This document shows, one piece after another, positions 23,714 through 33,164 of a DNA stretch of 64,000 nucleotides. Below the pieces are notes generated by a model. That model was not told the DNA's origin. It saw nothing but the letters and a program-made list of their open reading frames with translations, and searched no databases. Each line of letters opens with the position of its first letter. Positions within the stretch are counted from its first letter, which is position 1. Source of the DNA: Chitinophagales bacterium (GTDB lineage: Bacteria; Bacteroidota; Bacteroidia; Chitinophagales; Saprospiraceae); NCBI GenBank assembly GCA_017303875.1, contig JAFLBP010000024.1:28068-92067 (forward strand). Direction: 5' to 3'. A program made the position numbers and the translations under genes.

Positions 23714-26509
23714 ATGGATCCATCAGGAGAGAAAAAGAGTAATATCGGCGGAGCGCGAAAGAAAGCGGCAGTAAGCCCTAATGAGGGACTTTCCAACTAC
23801 GTGTTCGGAAAAGTGCCCCCCCAAGCCGTACCCCTTGAAGAAGCGGTACTTGGCGCCCTTATGCTCGACCGTGAGGCCCTGCCCATCGTGATGGACATCC
23901 TGCGCTCGGAGAGTTTTTACCTCGAATCCCACCAGGCTATTTATCGTGCCGTGCTTAAATTGTTTGAGCGCTCGCACCCGGTAGACCTGCTCACCGTCAC
24001 CGAAGAACTGCGCAAAAGCGGGGAACTGGATAAAGTCGGCGGCCCCTACTACCTCGTGGAACTGAGCAACAAAGTAGCTTCGGCCGCCAACATCGAGTAC
24101 CACGCGCGTATTATTGCTGAAAAACATATCCAGCGCGAACTCATCAACGTCAGTACCCGCGTCATCCGCGATGCTTTCGATGAAACCACTGATGTGTTCA
24201 ACCTCCTTGATGAAGCCGAAAAAGGCCTGTTTAATATTACCCAGAACAACCTTAGCCGCTCTTTTCAGAGCATGGGCACACTTTCCGGCCAGGTGCTCAA
24301 ACAAATTGAGGAGCTTTCGCACAAGGAAGACGGCCTCACGGGCGTCCCGACCGGCTTTACGGATATTGACCGCCTGACCTCCGGCTGGCAACCCTCCGAT
24401 TTGGTCATCATCGCCGCCCGACCGGGTATGGGTAAAACGAGTTTGCTGCTCGCTATGACCCTCAATGCGGCCAAAGATTTCAATAAAGGCGTGGCCCTGT
24501 TCTCTTTGGAGATGGCCAGTACGCAATTGGTCTCGCGTCTGATTTCCATGGAAGCCGAAATTCCCGGTTCCAAAATGCGCAGCGGCCGTCTTGAAGACTA
24601 TGAATGGCAGGCCCTGCAAACCACCGTGGAGCGCCTGAGTAATATCCCGATCTTTATTGACGATACACCGGGGATCAATATTTTTGAGCTGCGCGCCAAA
24701 TGCCGCCGCCTGAAAATGCAGCACGATATTCAGCTCATCATCATTGACTACCTCCAGCTGATGACCGGCTCCTCGGACGGTAAAAATACCAATCGCGAAC
24801 AGGAAATTTCCGGTATTTCCCGTGCCCTCAAGGGCCTTGCCAAGGAACTGAGCGTGCCCGTCATTGCACTGTCGCAGCTCAGCCGCGCCGTTGAGGTGCG
24901 GGGTGGCAGCAAGCGGCCGCAGTTGAGTGATCTTCGGGAATGCGTGAGCGGCGATACGTTGGTATACCTTGCCGACGGTCGTACTCTGCCCATTGCATCG
25001 CTGGTAGGACAAACCCCTGTCGTTTGGTCGATGGATCCTGAAACCCAACGACTCGTGCCTAAAGCGAGTGATTTGGTATGGGCTGTAGGGGAGAAAGCGG
25101 TGTTTGAGATCGCTTTGGCAAGTGGTCGCCGAATAAAAGCAACCGCTAATCATCGCCTTTATACTATAGATGGGTGGAAACAGGTGGATGCGTTGGAGAT
25201 CGGTAGCAGGCTGGCGATTGCACGAGGCTTACCCGAACCTGAATTTCATAAGCAATGGGAAGAAGATCATTTGGTATTGCTTGCACATCTGATCGGAGAT
25301 GGAAGTTATTTGAAACATCAACCTTTACGTTATACAACGGCATCAGAAATGCATAGTGAAGCCGTGAAGCAGGCAGCTGAACGCGGGTTTGGCGTAACTG
25401 TTACGCGTCATGAAGGGAAAGGCAACTGGCATCAACTTGTACTGAGTGGTAATGGCAACCGCTGGAAACCAGCTGGCGTAAATGCCTGGTTGCGAGCGCT
25501 TGGAATTTACAATCAGCGATCTCACGAAAAGTATATCCCCCAGGATGTTTTTCAGTTGAGCAATACACAGGTCGCATTTTTCCTTTGTCATTTATGGGCA
25601 ACAGACGGCACTCTTTATCAACCTAAAGCGAGTGCAAAGAAATCAAATGTACGAATTAGTTTTTCTACAAATAGCCGTCGCCTTGCGGAGGACGTTGCAC
25701 AGTTGTTGTTGCGTTTTGACATAGTCGCCCGTATAAAAGTTGTATTACAGGGACATTACAAACCCATGTATACAGTAGATGTTTCCGGAAGCAAAGCCCA
25801 GTTAGTTTTTTTAGATAAGATCGGTGTTTTTGGAGAGAAGGCAGCCCGGGTGGAAGGGATCAGAGCATATTTGAAAGAAAAAGTAGCAAATACCAATATC
25901 GATACTGTTCCGGAAAGTGTTTTTGGAATAGTAAAAGAAACTATGCGGGAAAGGGGAATCAGTCAGCGTAAAATGGCTGAAATGCGGGATACTTCTTACG
26001 GCGGAACAGCACATTTCAACTTCGCACCAAGTCGTGAAATAATACAGGAATATGCCAGTTTGCTTCATGAGCCGGAATTGGAAAAATTGGCAACAAATGG
26101 CCTGCTTTGGGACACCATCGTATCCATCACCCCGGCAGGGGAAGAAGTGGTTTATGACCTCACGGTACCGGGTACACACTCCTGGGTGGCCAATGGTATT
26201 ATCAGTCATAACTCCGGTGCCATCGAGCAGGATGCGGACATTGTTTCCTTTATTTACCGTCCGGAATACTATCAGATTCTGGAAGATGAAAATGGCCAGA
26301 GCCTTAAAGGCATTGCCGAATTTATTGTAGCCAAACACCGCCACGGGGCGCTCGATACCATCAGAATTAAATTTACGGATACCTTCGCCAAATTCGGTAA
26401 CCTCGACGATCCTGCTTTTACCGGCCTGGCCGACCCGCTCTCCGGGCCTTTCCAGCCCAGTGGCATGATCCGGGGGTCAAGGATGAATGATGAGGATATT
26501 CCGTTTTAG
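23714..26509 (+). CDS. dnaB: Replicative DNA helicase DnaB with intein
   Basis: DnaB is the hexameric helicase of the replication fork. The precursor is 931 residues; removing the 424-residue intein leaves 507, close to usual. The N-terminal domain carries PPQAVPLEEAVLGALMLD. The RecA-like domain has the Walker A motif ARPGMGKTSLL (near residue 238), the Walker B region LIIIDYLQLM (near 345) and ALSQLSRAVEVR. The intein interrupts the conserved SDLRE-SGAIEQDAD segment after residue 409. The C-terminus has FIYRPEYY and IAKHRHG-like sequence (IVAKHRHGALDTI). It is transcribed away from the DnaA-box cluster; three bases separate its ATG from an octamer repeat. Confidence 0.97.
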   Translation: MDPSGEKKSNIGGARKKAAVSPNEGLSNYVFGKVPPQAVPLEEAVLGALMLDREALPIVMDILRSESFYLESHQAIYRAVLKLFERSHPVDLLTVTEELRKSGELDKVGGPYYLVELSNKVASAANIEYHARIIAEKHIQRELINVSTRVIRDAFDETTDVFNLLDEAEKGLFNITQNNLSRSFQSMGTLSGQVLKQIEELSHKEDGLTGVPTGFTDIDRLTSGWQPSDLVIIAARPGMGKTSLLLAMTLNAAKDFNKGVALFSLEMASTQLVSRLISMEAEIPGSKMRSGRLEDYEWQALQTTVERLSNIPIFIDDTPGINIFELRAKCRRLKMQHDIQLIIIDYLQLMTGSSDGKNTNREQEISGISRALKGLAKELSVPVIALSQLSRAVEVRGGSKRPQLSDLRECVSGDTLVYLADGRTLPIASLVGQTPVVWSMDPETQRLVPKASDLVWAVGEKAVFEIALASGRRIKATANHRLYTIDGWKQVDALEIGSRLAIARGLPEPEFHKQWEEDHLVLLAHLIGDGSYLKHQPLRYTTASEMHSEAVKQAAERGFGVTVTRHEGKGNWHQLVLSGNGNRWKPAGVNAWLRALGIYNQRSHEKYIPQDVFQLSNTQVAFFLCHLWATDGTLYQPKASAKKSNVRISFSTNSRRLAEDVAQLLLRFDIVARIKVVLQGHYKPMYTVDVSGSKAQLVFLDKIGVFGEKAARVEGIRAYLKEKVANTNIDTVPESVFGIVKETMRERGISQRKMAEMRDTSYGGTAHFNFAPSREIIQEYASLLHEPELEKLATNGLLWDTIVSITPAGEEVVYDLTVPGTHSWVANGIISHNSGAIEQDADIVSFIYRPEYYQILEDENGQSLKGIAEFIVAKHRHGALDTIRIKFTDTFAKFGNLDDPAFTGLADPLSGPFQPSGMIRGSRMNDEDIPF
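24941..26212 (+). mobile_element. DnaB intein with LAGLIDADG homing endonuclease
   Basis: The in-frame insertion runs from Cys410 to Asn833 of the precursor. It has all splicing blocks: N-terminal CVSGDTLVYL, block B with TANH (intein residues 68-71), C-terminal VYDLTVPGTHSWVANG, the penultimate His and terminal Asn (SHN), and a Ser as first extein residue. Two dodecapeptides, LLAHLIGDG (about 113-121) and FFLCHLWATDG (about 213-223), keep their acidic residues, so both splicing and endonuclease activity look intact. The insert is AT-richer than dnaB: a hand count gives 22 of 60 G+C at 25261-25320 against 38 of 60 at 24361-24420, a sign of separate origin. Confidence 0.95.
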
Positions 26510-26531
26510 ATTTTCCTAAACACCCACCCAA

Positions 26532-27599
26532 ATGCACATTACCGGAAACATCTTTCTCGGGCTTTCCACCCTCAGCTACCTGCTGCTCCTTTTTGCCAAC
26601 AGCAGCAAACCCGCCGGCAGCGGCGACAATGTAATGGGCTACGGATTGGCCATGGCCTTTCTCGGCCTTTGCCTCGCCCTTTGTACCCTGGTGCTTTTGC
26701 TCATCCTCGCCTTCAATGGCGGGTTCAACTGGATATCCGAAAGCGCCGGCCCGCGTTTGCTGCTGGTGCTCGCAGGCTGGGCAGGCTTTTCTGCAACGGT
26801 ATTTTTCAGCGCAATTTTTAAATGGGAAAAGGTAGACATGATTCCGGGTATGCAAATTTTGGCCGGCCATGCCGCCGTCTGGCTGCCCCTGCTGCTCCTT
26901 GTCCCCTGCCTGCTGTTGCTCAATGAAGGCCTGCGCAGCAATGCCGCGCCGCTCCTGTACAAAGCGCCCCTGATTGTGGCTTTTGCCGTGAGTATGCTGG
27001 GCGGATTAATCCTGCTGCGCGGATGGTTCGTCTCGGCGAGTGCTTCGCAAATGGCCCGGATTGAAGCTGCCCAAACAGAAGACGCGGAAATGCACAAGCG
27101 GCATCTGGAAGAAATCGCCAAGGCTGATCCGCAACAAAGTATCCTGACCCTGCTGCCGTTTACCGGCCGTTTCCACGACAAAGCGGTGCGGGATGCCGCG
27201 CTGGCGCGTATCAAAACCAACCCCGACTGGGAAACCAAACTGCTGGAACTGCTCGACAACGAACACTACTACCACGAGGTGTATACCTTTATCGACGACA
27301 ATAAAACAGCGCACCCCGATCGCTTCGCCGAACCGCTGCAACGCAGTATTTTCCGATTAGCCGAAGATGTCCGGAAATATATCCGCAACGACGACCACCC
27401 GCAAAACTGGCACCTCGAACATTTCGATATCGAACGCCTGCTGCGCGGCCTCGATCAGTTTGAAAATCAGGGAGTCGACTACCGCCCCGCCGTGCAGGCC
27501 GTCTACGACGCCCTCAGCGAACCGCAGCCCGCCCACCTCAAACCCGTGCGCTTCAACGTGGAAACCGACCTGAAAAACTGGCTGCGCCGTCATAAATAA
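26532..27599 (+). CDS. Membrane protein of unknown function
   Basis: The 355-residue protein has four or five predicted membrane helices in its first 170 residues (for example IFLGLSTLSYLLLLFA, AMAFLGLCLALCTLVLLLILA, LLLVLAGWAGFSATVFF, WLPLLLLVPCLLLL and LIVAFAVSMLGGLILL). A soluble C-terminal half follows, largely helical and rich in charged residues. No family is recognised. It begins 22 bp after dnaB and may be cotranscribed. The ATG at 26532 is chosen because hydrophobic sequence begins directly after it. Confidence 0.8.
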   Translation: MHITGNIFLGLSTLSYLLLLFANSSKPAGSGDNVMGYGLAMAFLGLCLALCTLVLLLILAFNGGFNWISESAGPRLLLVLAGWAGFSATVFFSAIFKWEKVDMIPGMQILAGHAAVWLPLLLLVPCLLLLNEGLRSNAAPLLYKAPLIVAFAVSMLGGLILLRGWFVSASASQMARIEAAQTEDAEMHKRHLEEIAKADPQQSILTLLPFTGRFHDKAVRDAALARIKTNPDWETKLLELLDNEHYYHEVYTFIDDNKTAHPDRFAEPLQRSIFRLAEDVRKYIRNDDHPQNWHLEHFDIERLLRGLDQFENQGVDYRPAVQAVYDALSEPQPAHLKPVRFNVETDLKNWLRRHK

Positions 27600-27602
27600 G
27601 CG

Positions 27603-27640
27603 GCAAAAAAAATGGGTGAATGCTTGTATGGCATTCACCC
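27603..27640. other. Hairpin with A-tract, terminator-like for the minus strand
   Basis: A 10-bp perfect stem (27614-27623 with 27631-27640, 7-nt loop) has no T-run on the plus side but is preceded by A8, so it resembles a terminator for minus-strand transcription. Both neighbours are plus-strand genes; it may still mark the end of the 26532-27599 transcript. Confidence 0.5.
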
Positions 27641-27791
27641 GAATATAAAGACGCCTGCGCTTTCATCGGGCAGGCGGAATGACGGCAGCGCCCTCAGGGA
27701 GCGTTCTACCGTTTTCTTGTTTCAAAAGGACACACAAAGTTACATTAAATTACCGAATCTCGGGCAATTGTCGGAAATTCGCCGCATCGCC

Positions 27792-30700
27792 ATGCAGTCA
27801 GAAAACACACCACTTAATATCACGCTCATTTCCGCTGGCGCCGGCAGCGGCAAAACCTATACGCTCACCCAAAGGATGGTGACTTTGCTGCGCTCTGGCG
27901 TCCGACCCGCCGGTATCATTGCCACCACTTTTACCAAAAAAGCCGCCGCCGAACTCCAGGAACGGGTGCGCGTAAAACTCCTCGAAGAAGGCCTCAGTGC
28001 CCAAGCCAACGAACTCAGCAGCGCCCTCATCGGCACGGTGCACAGCATCGGCACACGGCTGCTCCAACGCTTCGCTTTCGACATCGGGGTGTCGCCACTC
28101 GTGGAAATCATCGCCGAAGAAGACGAACAACGCCTGTTCAATGAAGCGCTCTCGCAGGTGCTCGACGAGCAACGCATTGAACGCCTCAACCGGCTTTCAG
28201 ATCGCCTCGGCCTGACCAAAGGTTCGCAGGATACGCCCTACGACTGGCGCCGCGAACTCCGGCAACTCTGCTCGGTGGCGCGCGCCAATAATTTCTCCGA
28301 CGAGGTGCTGAAAGCCAGTTGCGCCTATTCCATCAGCAGCTTTGAAAGCCTGCTCCCGGAAGTCAATACCAGCCTCGACGCACAGCAGTGGACCAATCAA
28401 CTCCTCTTTCACCTTGAACAAAGCGCCGAAGCGCTCGACGCCAATGAGGCCGACAGCACCAAAACTACCCGCGAGGCGGCCGAAGTACTGCGCAATATGG
28501 CCCGCCAGCTACGCCTGCGCGGCGAACTCTACTGGCACGAATGGGTGAAAATTGCCAAAGTCAGTCCCGGCGCCAAAAGCCGCGACCGCGTGGAAGCCCT
28601 CCGCGAATTTGTGCTGAAACACGATGAACATCCCCGTTTTCGGGAAGATATTTTCGGATTTATACGCCTCCTGTTTGAACTGGCCATCGATGCCCTCCGC
28701 GAATACGAAACCTACAAGCAAAAACGCGGCCTGATCGATTACACCGATATGGAAGTGTATGTGGCCCGACTCCTGCGCCTCCAACAGGTGCGCGAGGTGC
28801 TCGCCGGAGAATTGGATCTCCTGCTGGTGGATGAGTTTCAGGATACCTCGCCCATCCAACTCGATATTTTTCTGCAACTCAGTCGCCTCGCCCGCCATTC
28901 CATTTGGGTAGGCGACCCCAAACAGAGCATTTACGGTTTCCGGGGTGCAGAACCGGCACTCATGCAGGCCGTTATTGATGCCACCGGCGGTATTCAGGAG
29001 GAGAATATTTTGAAAAATTCCTGGCGCAGCCGTCCCGATCTGGTGCACTGCGCCAACGCCATTTTTACAAAAGCATTTAAAGATATGCCGGAAGCGCTGG
29101 TGGCCTTAGAGCCGCCAGCGCAGCTTTTCCCCGATCCGGCAGCGGCAAGCGGCGGACTCATACACTGGCGTTTTTACAGCGAACTCGATGAGCGCCGCGC
29201 ACCCGGCCGCCCCTGGATAGATCACTGCATTGCCGAACAGATCCGTACCACGCTGGAACGCGGGTTGCCGGTCTACAACAAACAACGCAGTCAGACCCGT
29301 CCGCTGCAAGCCGGTGATATTGCCGTGTTGTGCCGCAGCAATGAGGATTGCAACAAGGTTGCTCAAGCCCTGCACCACGCCGGACTAAAGGCATCTATTG
29401 CCCGCGCCGGATTGCTGGAAACCCCGGAAGGCCGCCTGGTACTGGCATGCCTGAAATACCTGCTTTATGCCCGTGATCACCTCGCGGTGGCTGAAATCCG
29501 CATTTTAAGTGCCCATGACAGCCTCGAGACTTTAGTGGCGGATCGCTTGCAATGGTTGGAGGAAAATCCGGAAGCGGAGCGCCGCCGCTGGTCGCAAGAC
29601 CTGCCCCTGATTCGGCAGCTCAACCAGATACGCCCCCTTGCCGGCGAGTTGAGTGCGTCTGAAATGCTGCAACTGCTGGTAGAAACCCTCGATTTGCGGC
29701 GTTTGGTCGTTTCACTCGGCAATGCCGCACAGGCACTCGATAACCTCGATATGTTGCGGCGCTATGCCCTGGATTATGAATCGGCCTGCACCCGCCTGCA
29801 CAGCGCAGCCACCCTCAGCGGTTTCCTGCTCTGGCTCAATAAACTCGCGGAAAACGACAACGACGACCAGGGTTCCGGCGAGAGTCCGGATGCCGTGAAA
29901 GTGCTCACCTACCACAAGAGTAAGGGTTTGGAGTATCCGGTGGTGGTTTGCCATAACCTCGACCACCGCTTGCGGGAAAAAATCTGGGGCATCAATATCA
30001 TTCAGCAACGAGAACAGCCCGATCTGGACGATATTCTGGCGCATCGGCTGCTGCGTTTTTGGGTAAACCCATACAGCGATCAGTTCAAAAATACCCGACT
30101 CGACGATACCCTGCAAAACCACGCGGCCTGGACCGAGGCCCGGCGTATTGCACTCGAAGAAGAAGCGCGTTTGCTTTACGTAGGCCTCACGCGCGCCCGC
30201 GACCATCTGATTTTTCCAAGCAGCGCCAACGGTACCAAATGGCTGAACCGCGTATTCAACCACGGCGATGAACAGCTCAATACCCTTGATCCGGGCAGCG
30301 CAGAAACGCCATTTTACTGGAAAAACCGCAACCTGCACTGCGATCTGGAAAAAATATACATGCCCAAGGATTTTGCGCCCGTAACCCCCGTATTACAGGC
30401 CGAACCTTTCCACGACCAACGGCCGGGCATCGGAGAGGAAACCCTCGCCGCAGCGGTTAATGTTCAGGAAGAATGGCCGCCCGTGCCGCAACAGATGCAA
30501 GCACAGGCGCCGGAAAATTACGCGACCGCCATTGAGTACACGAGCGATACCGAGGCTAAAAATTTGCCGGCAGCCCTGCTCCAGGTATTTGCCGGCGACC
30601 GCCTGCAACTGGATGCCACTGCGCGACAAGCCCTTGCAGCGGAGCAACTCAAAATTCAGGGCCTCAGCTGTGAGGCCAGGCTGCTGCTGGAACACAGCAG

Positions 30701-31043
30701 CGCTTTCCGGCAATGGCTGAACAATCATTACGGGGCCGGAGAACCAGTGGCAGATGTGGTGCTGGAAGGCCGGATCGGCGACAGAACCCTGCACTGCAAC
30801 GCAGCGTTTATATTGGAAAATCAGGAGCGCATTGCCGTTTTCGGATGGGGTAAAGGCGGTGAGCAGGTGCAGCAACAGGTGCAGCAGGCCATGCGCCCGC
30901 TGTGTTGGCAATATTATTTGCTCAGCAAGGAAAGGCCGGAAAAAAAGATTGATTTGTGGGTAATTTTACCCCTTCAAGGGCAAATTGTGCGCTTGAATAC
31001 CCGAACAGGCAATAGCAATCACGAAGACCCGGACAAGCGCTAA
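27792..31043 (+). CDS. UvrD/AddA-like helicase with degenerate nuclease region
   Basis: This superfamily 1A helicase has 1083 residues from the ATG at 27792; an open extension to 27612 crosses the hairpin and is not protein-like. Motifs in order: Walker A SAGAGSGKTYTL (near residue 16-26), IIATTFTKKAAAEL, DEFQDTSPIQ (near 347), VGDPKQSIYGFRGAE, VKVLTYHKSKGLEYPVV and LLYVGLTRARDHLIF. This is the AddA/RecB-type order used in recombinational repair. The C-terminal region has LEGRIGDR, but where AddA has a DYKT-like nuclease motif this protein has AVFGWGKGG, so the nuclease looks inactive. No AddB partner is in the window. Confidence 0.92.
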   Translation: MQSENTPLNITLISAGAGSGKTYTLTQRMVTLLRSGVRPAGIIATTFTKKAAAELQERVRVKLLEEGLSAQANELSSALIGTVHSIGTRLLQRFAFDIGVSPLVEIIAEEDEQRLFNEALSQVLDEQRIERLNRLSDRLGLTKGSQDTPYDWRRELRQLCSVARANNFSDEVLKASCAYSISSFESLLPEVNTSLDAQQWTNQLLFHLEQSAEALDANEADSTKTTREAAEVLRNMARQLRLRGELYWHEWVKIAKVSPGAKSRDRVEALREFVLKHDEHPRFREDIFGFIRLLFELAIDALREYETYKQKRGLIDYTDMEVYVARLLRLQQVREVLAGELDLLLVDEFQDTSPIQLDIFLQLSRLARHSIWVGDPKQSIYGFRGAEPALMQAVIDATGGIQEENILKNSWRSRPDLVHCANAIFTKAFKDMPEALVALEPPAQLFPDPAAASGGLIHWRFYSELDERRAPGRPWIDHCIAEQIRTTLERGLPVYNKQRSQTRPLQAGDIAVLCRSNEDCNKVAQALHHAGLKASIARAGLLETPEGRLVLACLKYLLYARDHLAVAEIRILSAHDSLETLVADRLQWLEENPEAERRRWSQDLPLIRQLNQIRPLAGELSASEMLQLLVETLDLRRLVVSLGNAAQALDNLDMLRRYALDYESACTRLHSAATLSGFLLWLNKLAENDNDDQGSGESPDAVKVLTYHKSKGLEYPVVVCHNLDHRLREKIWGINIIQQREQPDLDDILAHRLLRFWVNPYSDQFKNTRLDDTLQNHAAWTEARRIALEEEARLLYVGLTRARDHLIFPSSANGTKWLNRVFNHGDEQLNTLDPGSAETPFYWKNRNLHCDLEKIYMPKDFAPVTPVLQAEPFHDQRPGIGEETLAAAVNVQEEWPPVPQQMQAQAPENYATAIEYTSDTEAKNLPAALLQVFAGDRLQLDATARQALAAEQLKIQGLSCEARLLLEHSSAFRQWLNNHYGAGEPVADVVLEGRIGDRTLHCNAAFILENQERIAVFGWGKGGEQVQQQVQQAMRPLCWQYYLLSKERPEKKIDLWVILPLQGQIVRLNTRTGNSNHEDPDKR

Positions 31044-31885
31044 ACCAGATCCAGCGAAAGATATTTCAGGATCAGCCAGGCAAAAGGCAGGTAAAAGAAA
31101 AAAGCATCAAAACGGTCGAGCAAACCGCCGTGGCCGGGCAGCAGCGATCCGGAGTCTTTAATGGCCAGGCTGCGTTTGAGCATGCTTTCCACCAAATCGC
31201 CCAAAGTGCCGAATACGGCCGCTGTGGCGCCCAGGGCAAGCCATTGCGTGCGGTTGAATTCCGGCAGGACATAAGACAGGCCCAAGGCCATGGCCAAGGT
31301 AAAAAGTGCACCGCCAATGCTGCCTTCCCAGGTTTTTTTAGGAGAAATTCGTTCAAAAAGCTTGTTTTTGCCCAATTTGGAACCTACAAAATAGGCCATC
31401 GTGTCGTTCGTCCAAATGAGGAATAACAAGCCCATTACCCGCCAGGGAAAATATACCTGCGCACCGGGAACACCGGCAGGCAACATGGCAATATCACAAA
31501 GCAGCACTAAGGGTAAAACGATATACAACAGGGCTACAAAATAGCGCCCTAGGTTGTCGAACGGACGATGGCTGCCGCCAAACAATTCGCCGAGCGCCAA
31601 TATCCCGAACCCGATGGCCGGATAAGCCCAGTTCGTTTCCAGCGGCCCGCCATAATAGAGCTGATGAGCTGCACCGAAACCAAAAACAGCCGCCGATAAT
31701 ACCGTTGTGACAACGCGGCGCAGCAGTATGCCGCGCTCCGCAGCATCAAAAACCAAACCGCTGTACTCCCAGGCTGAACCTGCCGCGACGAGGGCAAAGA
31801 GGGCTATAAAAGTCTCTTTACTGATGAAAACACCAGCCAGCATGGCAGCGGCAAAGAAGACGGCGGTAATGACGCGTTGTTGCAT
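31040..31885 (-). CDS. cdsA: Phosphatidate cytidylyltransferase
   Basis: CdsA makes CDP-diacylglycerol from phosphatidate and CTP. This is a 281-residue integral membrane protein with about eight helices. The family signature near the C-terminus is complete: SMLKRSLAIKDSGSLLPGHG then GLLDRFDAF. The gene converges on the helicase gene and the two overlap by 4 nt at their stop codons with no terminator between. Confidence 0.97.
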   Translation of the reverse strand: MQQRVITAVFFAAAMLAGVFISKETFIALFALVAAGSAWEYSGLVFDAAERGILLRRVVTTVLSAAVFGFGAAHQLYYGGPLETNWAYPAIGFGILALGELFGGSHRPFDNLGRYFVALLYIVLPLVLLCDIAMLPAGVPGAQVYFPWRVMGLLFLIWTNDTMAYFVGSKLGKNKLFERISPKKTWEGSIGGALFTLAMALGLSYVLPEFNRTQWLALGATAAVFGTLGDLVESMLKRSLAIKDSGSLLPGHGGLLDRFDAFFFYLPFAWLILKYLSLDLV

Positions 31886-31911
31886 AATTCGGCAAAGGTA
31901 CGCTTACTTAC

Positions 31912-33156
31912 TCAATTTTGACGACCATGCATCACCCGCTTGAACAATTGCCCGAAAGCATCCTTGTTTTCATCCACACTTTCCTGGTTGCGGTTGTTTT
32001 GCTTTACATCCCATTCCCCTTTTTCATTTTTAAATAAAAGGAAGGGGAAAACATAGTTGCGCGTGCGCAGGCTGTCGCCGATCAGGCCAAAACGCAGGTC
32101 ATTAACCTGCAAAGTATCGCCTTTATAAGGTACAACATTATAGTAGCCGTCGCTAAACCAGTTCAAAAAACGCATGGCCCGGCTGTCGGATGGCACTTCA
32201 GCCAGCATTTCCCGGTTTTTGGGAATAATGGACAAAGGCTGCACTTTTTCCTCGCGGTCATTAAAGCCATACAAACCAAAGTAGAAGGTCGTGTCGGTTT
32301 CTGCAAGCCCATACCAAACCGTATTGTTGAAAATGGTAGGATTGCTCATATAGCGTTTGTACGAAAGCCCTTTATCAGCCAATGTTTTTTCAAAAATGGT
32401 ATTGAAGCGTTGTTTGTGCCAATAGGTGAATGCCAGGTAGCCGCAACTCCAGACAATACCGATCCAACATAAAATCAGGCGTGTGCGGGAGCTGCGCCCA
32501 AAAAACATGGCGATAATCAAAAAGGCCATAAAGGGCAGGGTGTAGCCCGGATCTACCACCGAAACGGTGTTCCATTGTACCCGATAGTCGCTGAACGGCT
32601 GCCAAACCTGTGTGCCGAAATTGGTAAAACTATCCAAAACCGGATGGGTAAAAATGCTGGTAAAAAACAGCAACACCCAGGTGCCATAGGAAGCTTCCGG
32701 CACAACCTTGCCGGGTTTGCCCAAATAATCGACCCATAAAAAACGGATGAACAGCCCTGCCAGCAGGGTAGTGGGCAGCATGACATACCATTTCAGGCCC
32801 GCACCCAGGGCAAGCGGAATGAGATTCAGCCCCGCCGTCGCCAGCAGGCAAAGCAGCAGCCAGACAATGGCCATTGTCAGCCGAAAACCGCGTCGCTGCG
32901 GAAGCCCGCGTTCGTAAAATCGCCGGGCCAACCAGGCAAAAATCCAGGGTGTCAGTCCTGCAAACAAAAAAGAATGCATGAAACCGCGGTGAAAGGCCGT
33001 TGCGGTAATTTCATCGGTGAAAAAACCTGCAAAAACATCGAGATCGGGAATGGTGCCGCCGATAGCGCCCCAAAGCATGGCGCGGTTGCCGAGTTTGCGG
33101 CCCGCAACGGCTTCGCCACAGGCGGCGCCAAGTACAATTTGCGTAAGTGAATCCAT
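31912..33156 (-). CDS. Membrane-bound metal-dependent hydrolase (YdjM-like)
   Basis: The 414-residue protein begins with the family pattern MDSLTQIVLGAACGEAVAG, then GAIGGTIPDLDVFAG and HRGFMHSF, where conserved Asp and His residues likely bind metal. Several membrane helices follow, and FTHPVLDSFTNFG carries a further His-Asp pair. About 150 C-terminal residues are soluble and unrecognised. The reaction of this family is not well defined. It lies 26 bp upstream of cdsA on the same strand and is probably cotranscribed with it. Confidence 0.85.
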   Translation of the reverse strand: MDSLTQIVLGAACGEAVAGRKLGNRAMLWGAIGGTIPDLDVFAGFFTDEITATAFHRGFMHSFLFAGLTPWIFAWLARRFYERGLPQRRGFRLTMAIVWLLLCLLATAGLNLIPLALGAGLKWYVMLPTTLLAGLFIRFLWVDYLGKPGKVVPEASYGTWVLLFFTSIFTHPVLDSFTNFGTQVWQPFSDYRVQWNTVSVVDPGYTLPFMAFLIIAMFFGRSSRTRLILCWIGIVWSCGYLAFTYWHKQRFNTIFEKTLADKGLSYKRYMSNPTIFNNTVWYGLAETDTTFYFGLYGFNDREEKVQPLSIIPKNREMLAEVPSDSRAMRFLNWFSDGYYNVVPYKGDTLQVNDLRFGLIGDSLRTRNYVFPFLLFKNEKGEWDVKQNNRNQESVDENKDAFGQLFKRVMHGRQN

Positions 33157-33164
33157 GGTGCTGT

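Noticed and set aside
27612..27791. N-terminal extension of the helicase
   Set aside because: It crosses a perfect hairpin and has no conserved sequence before Met at 27792.
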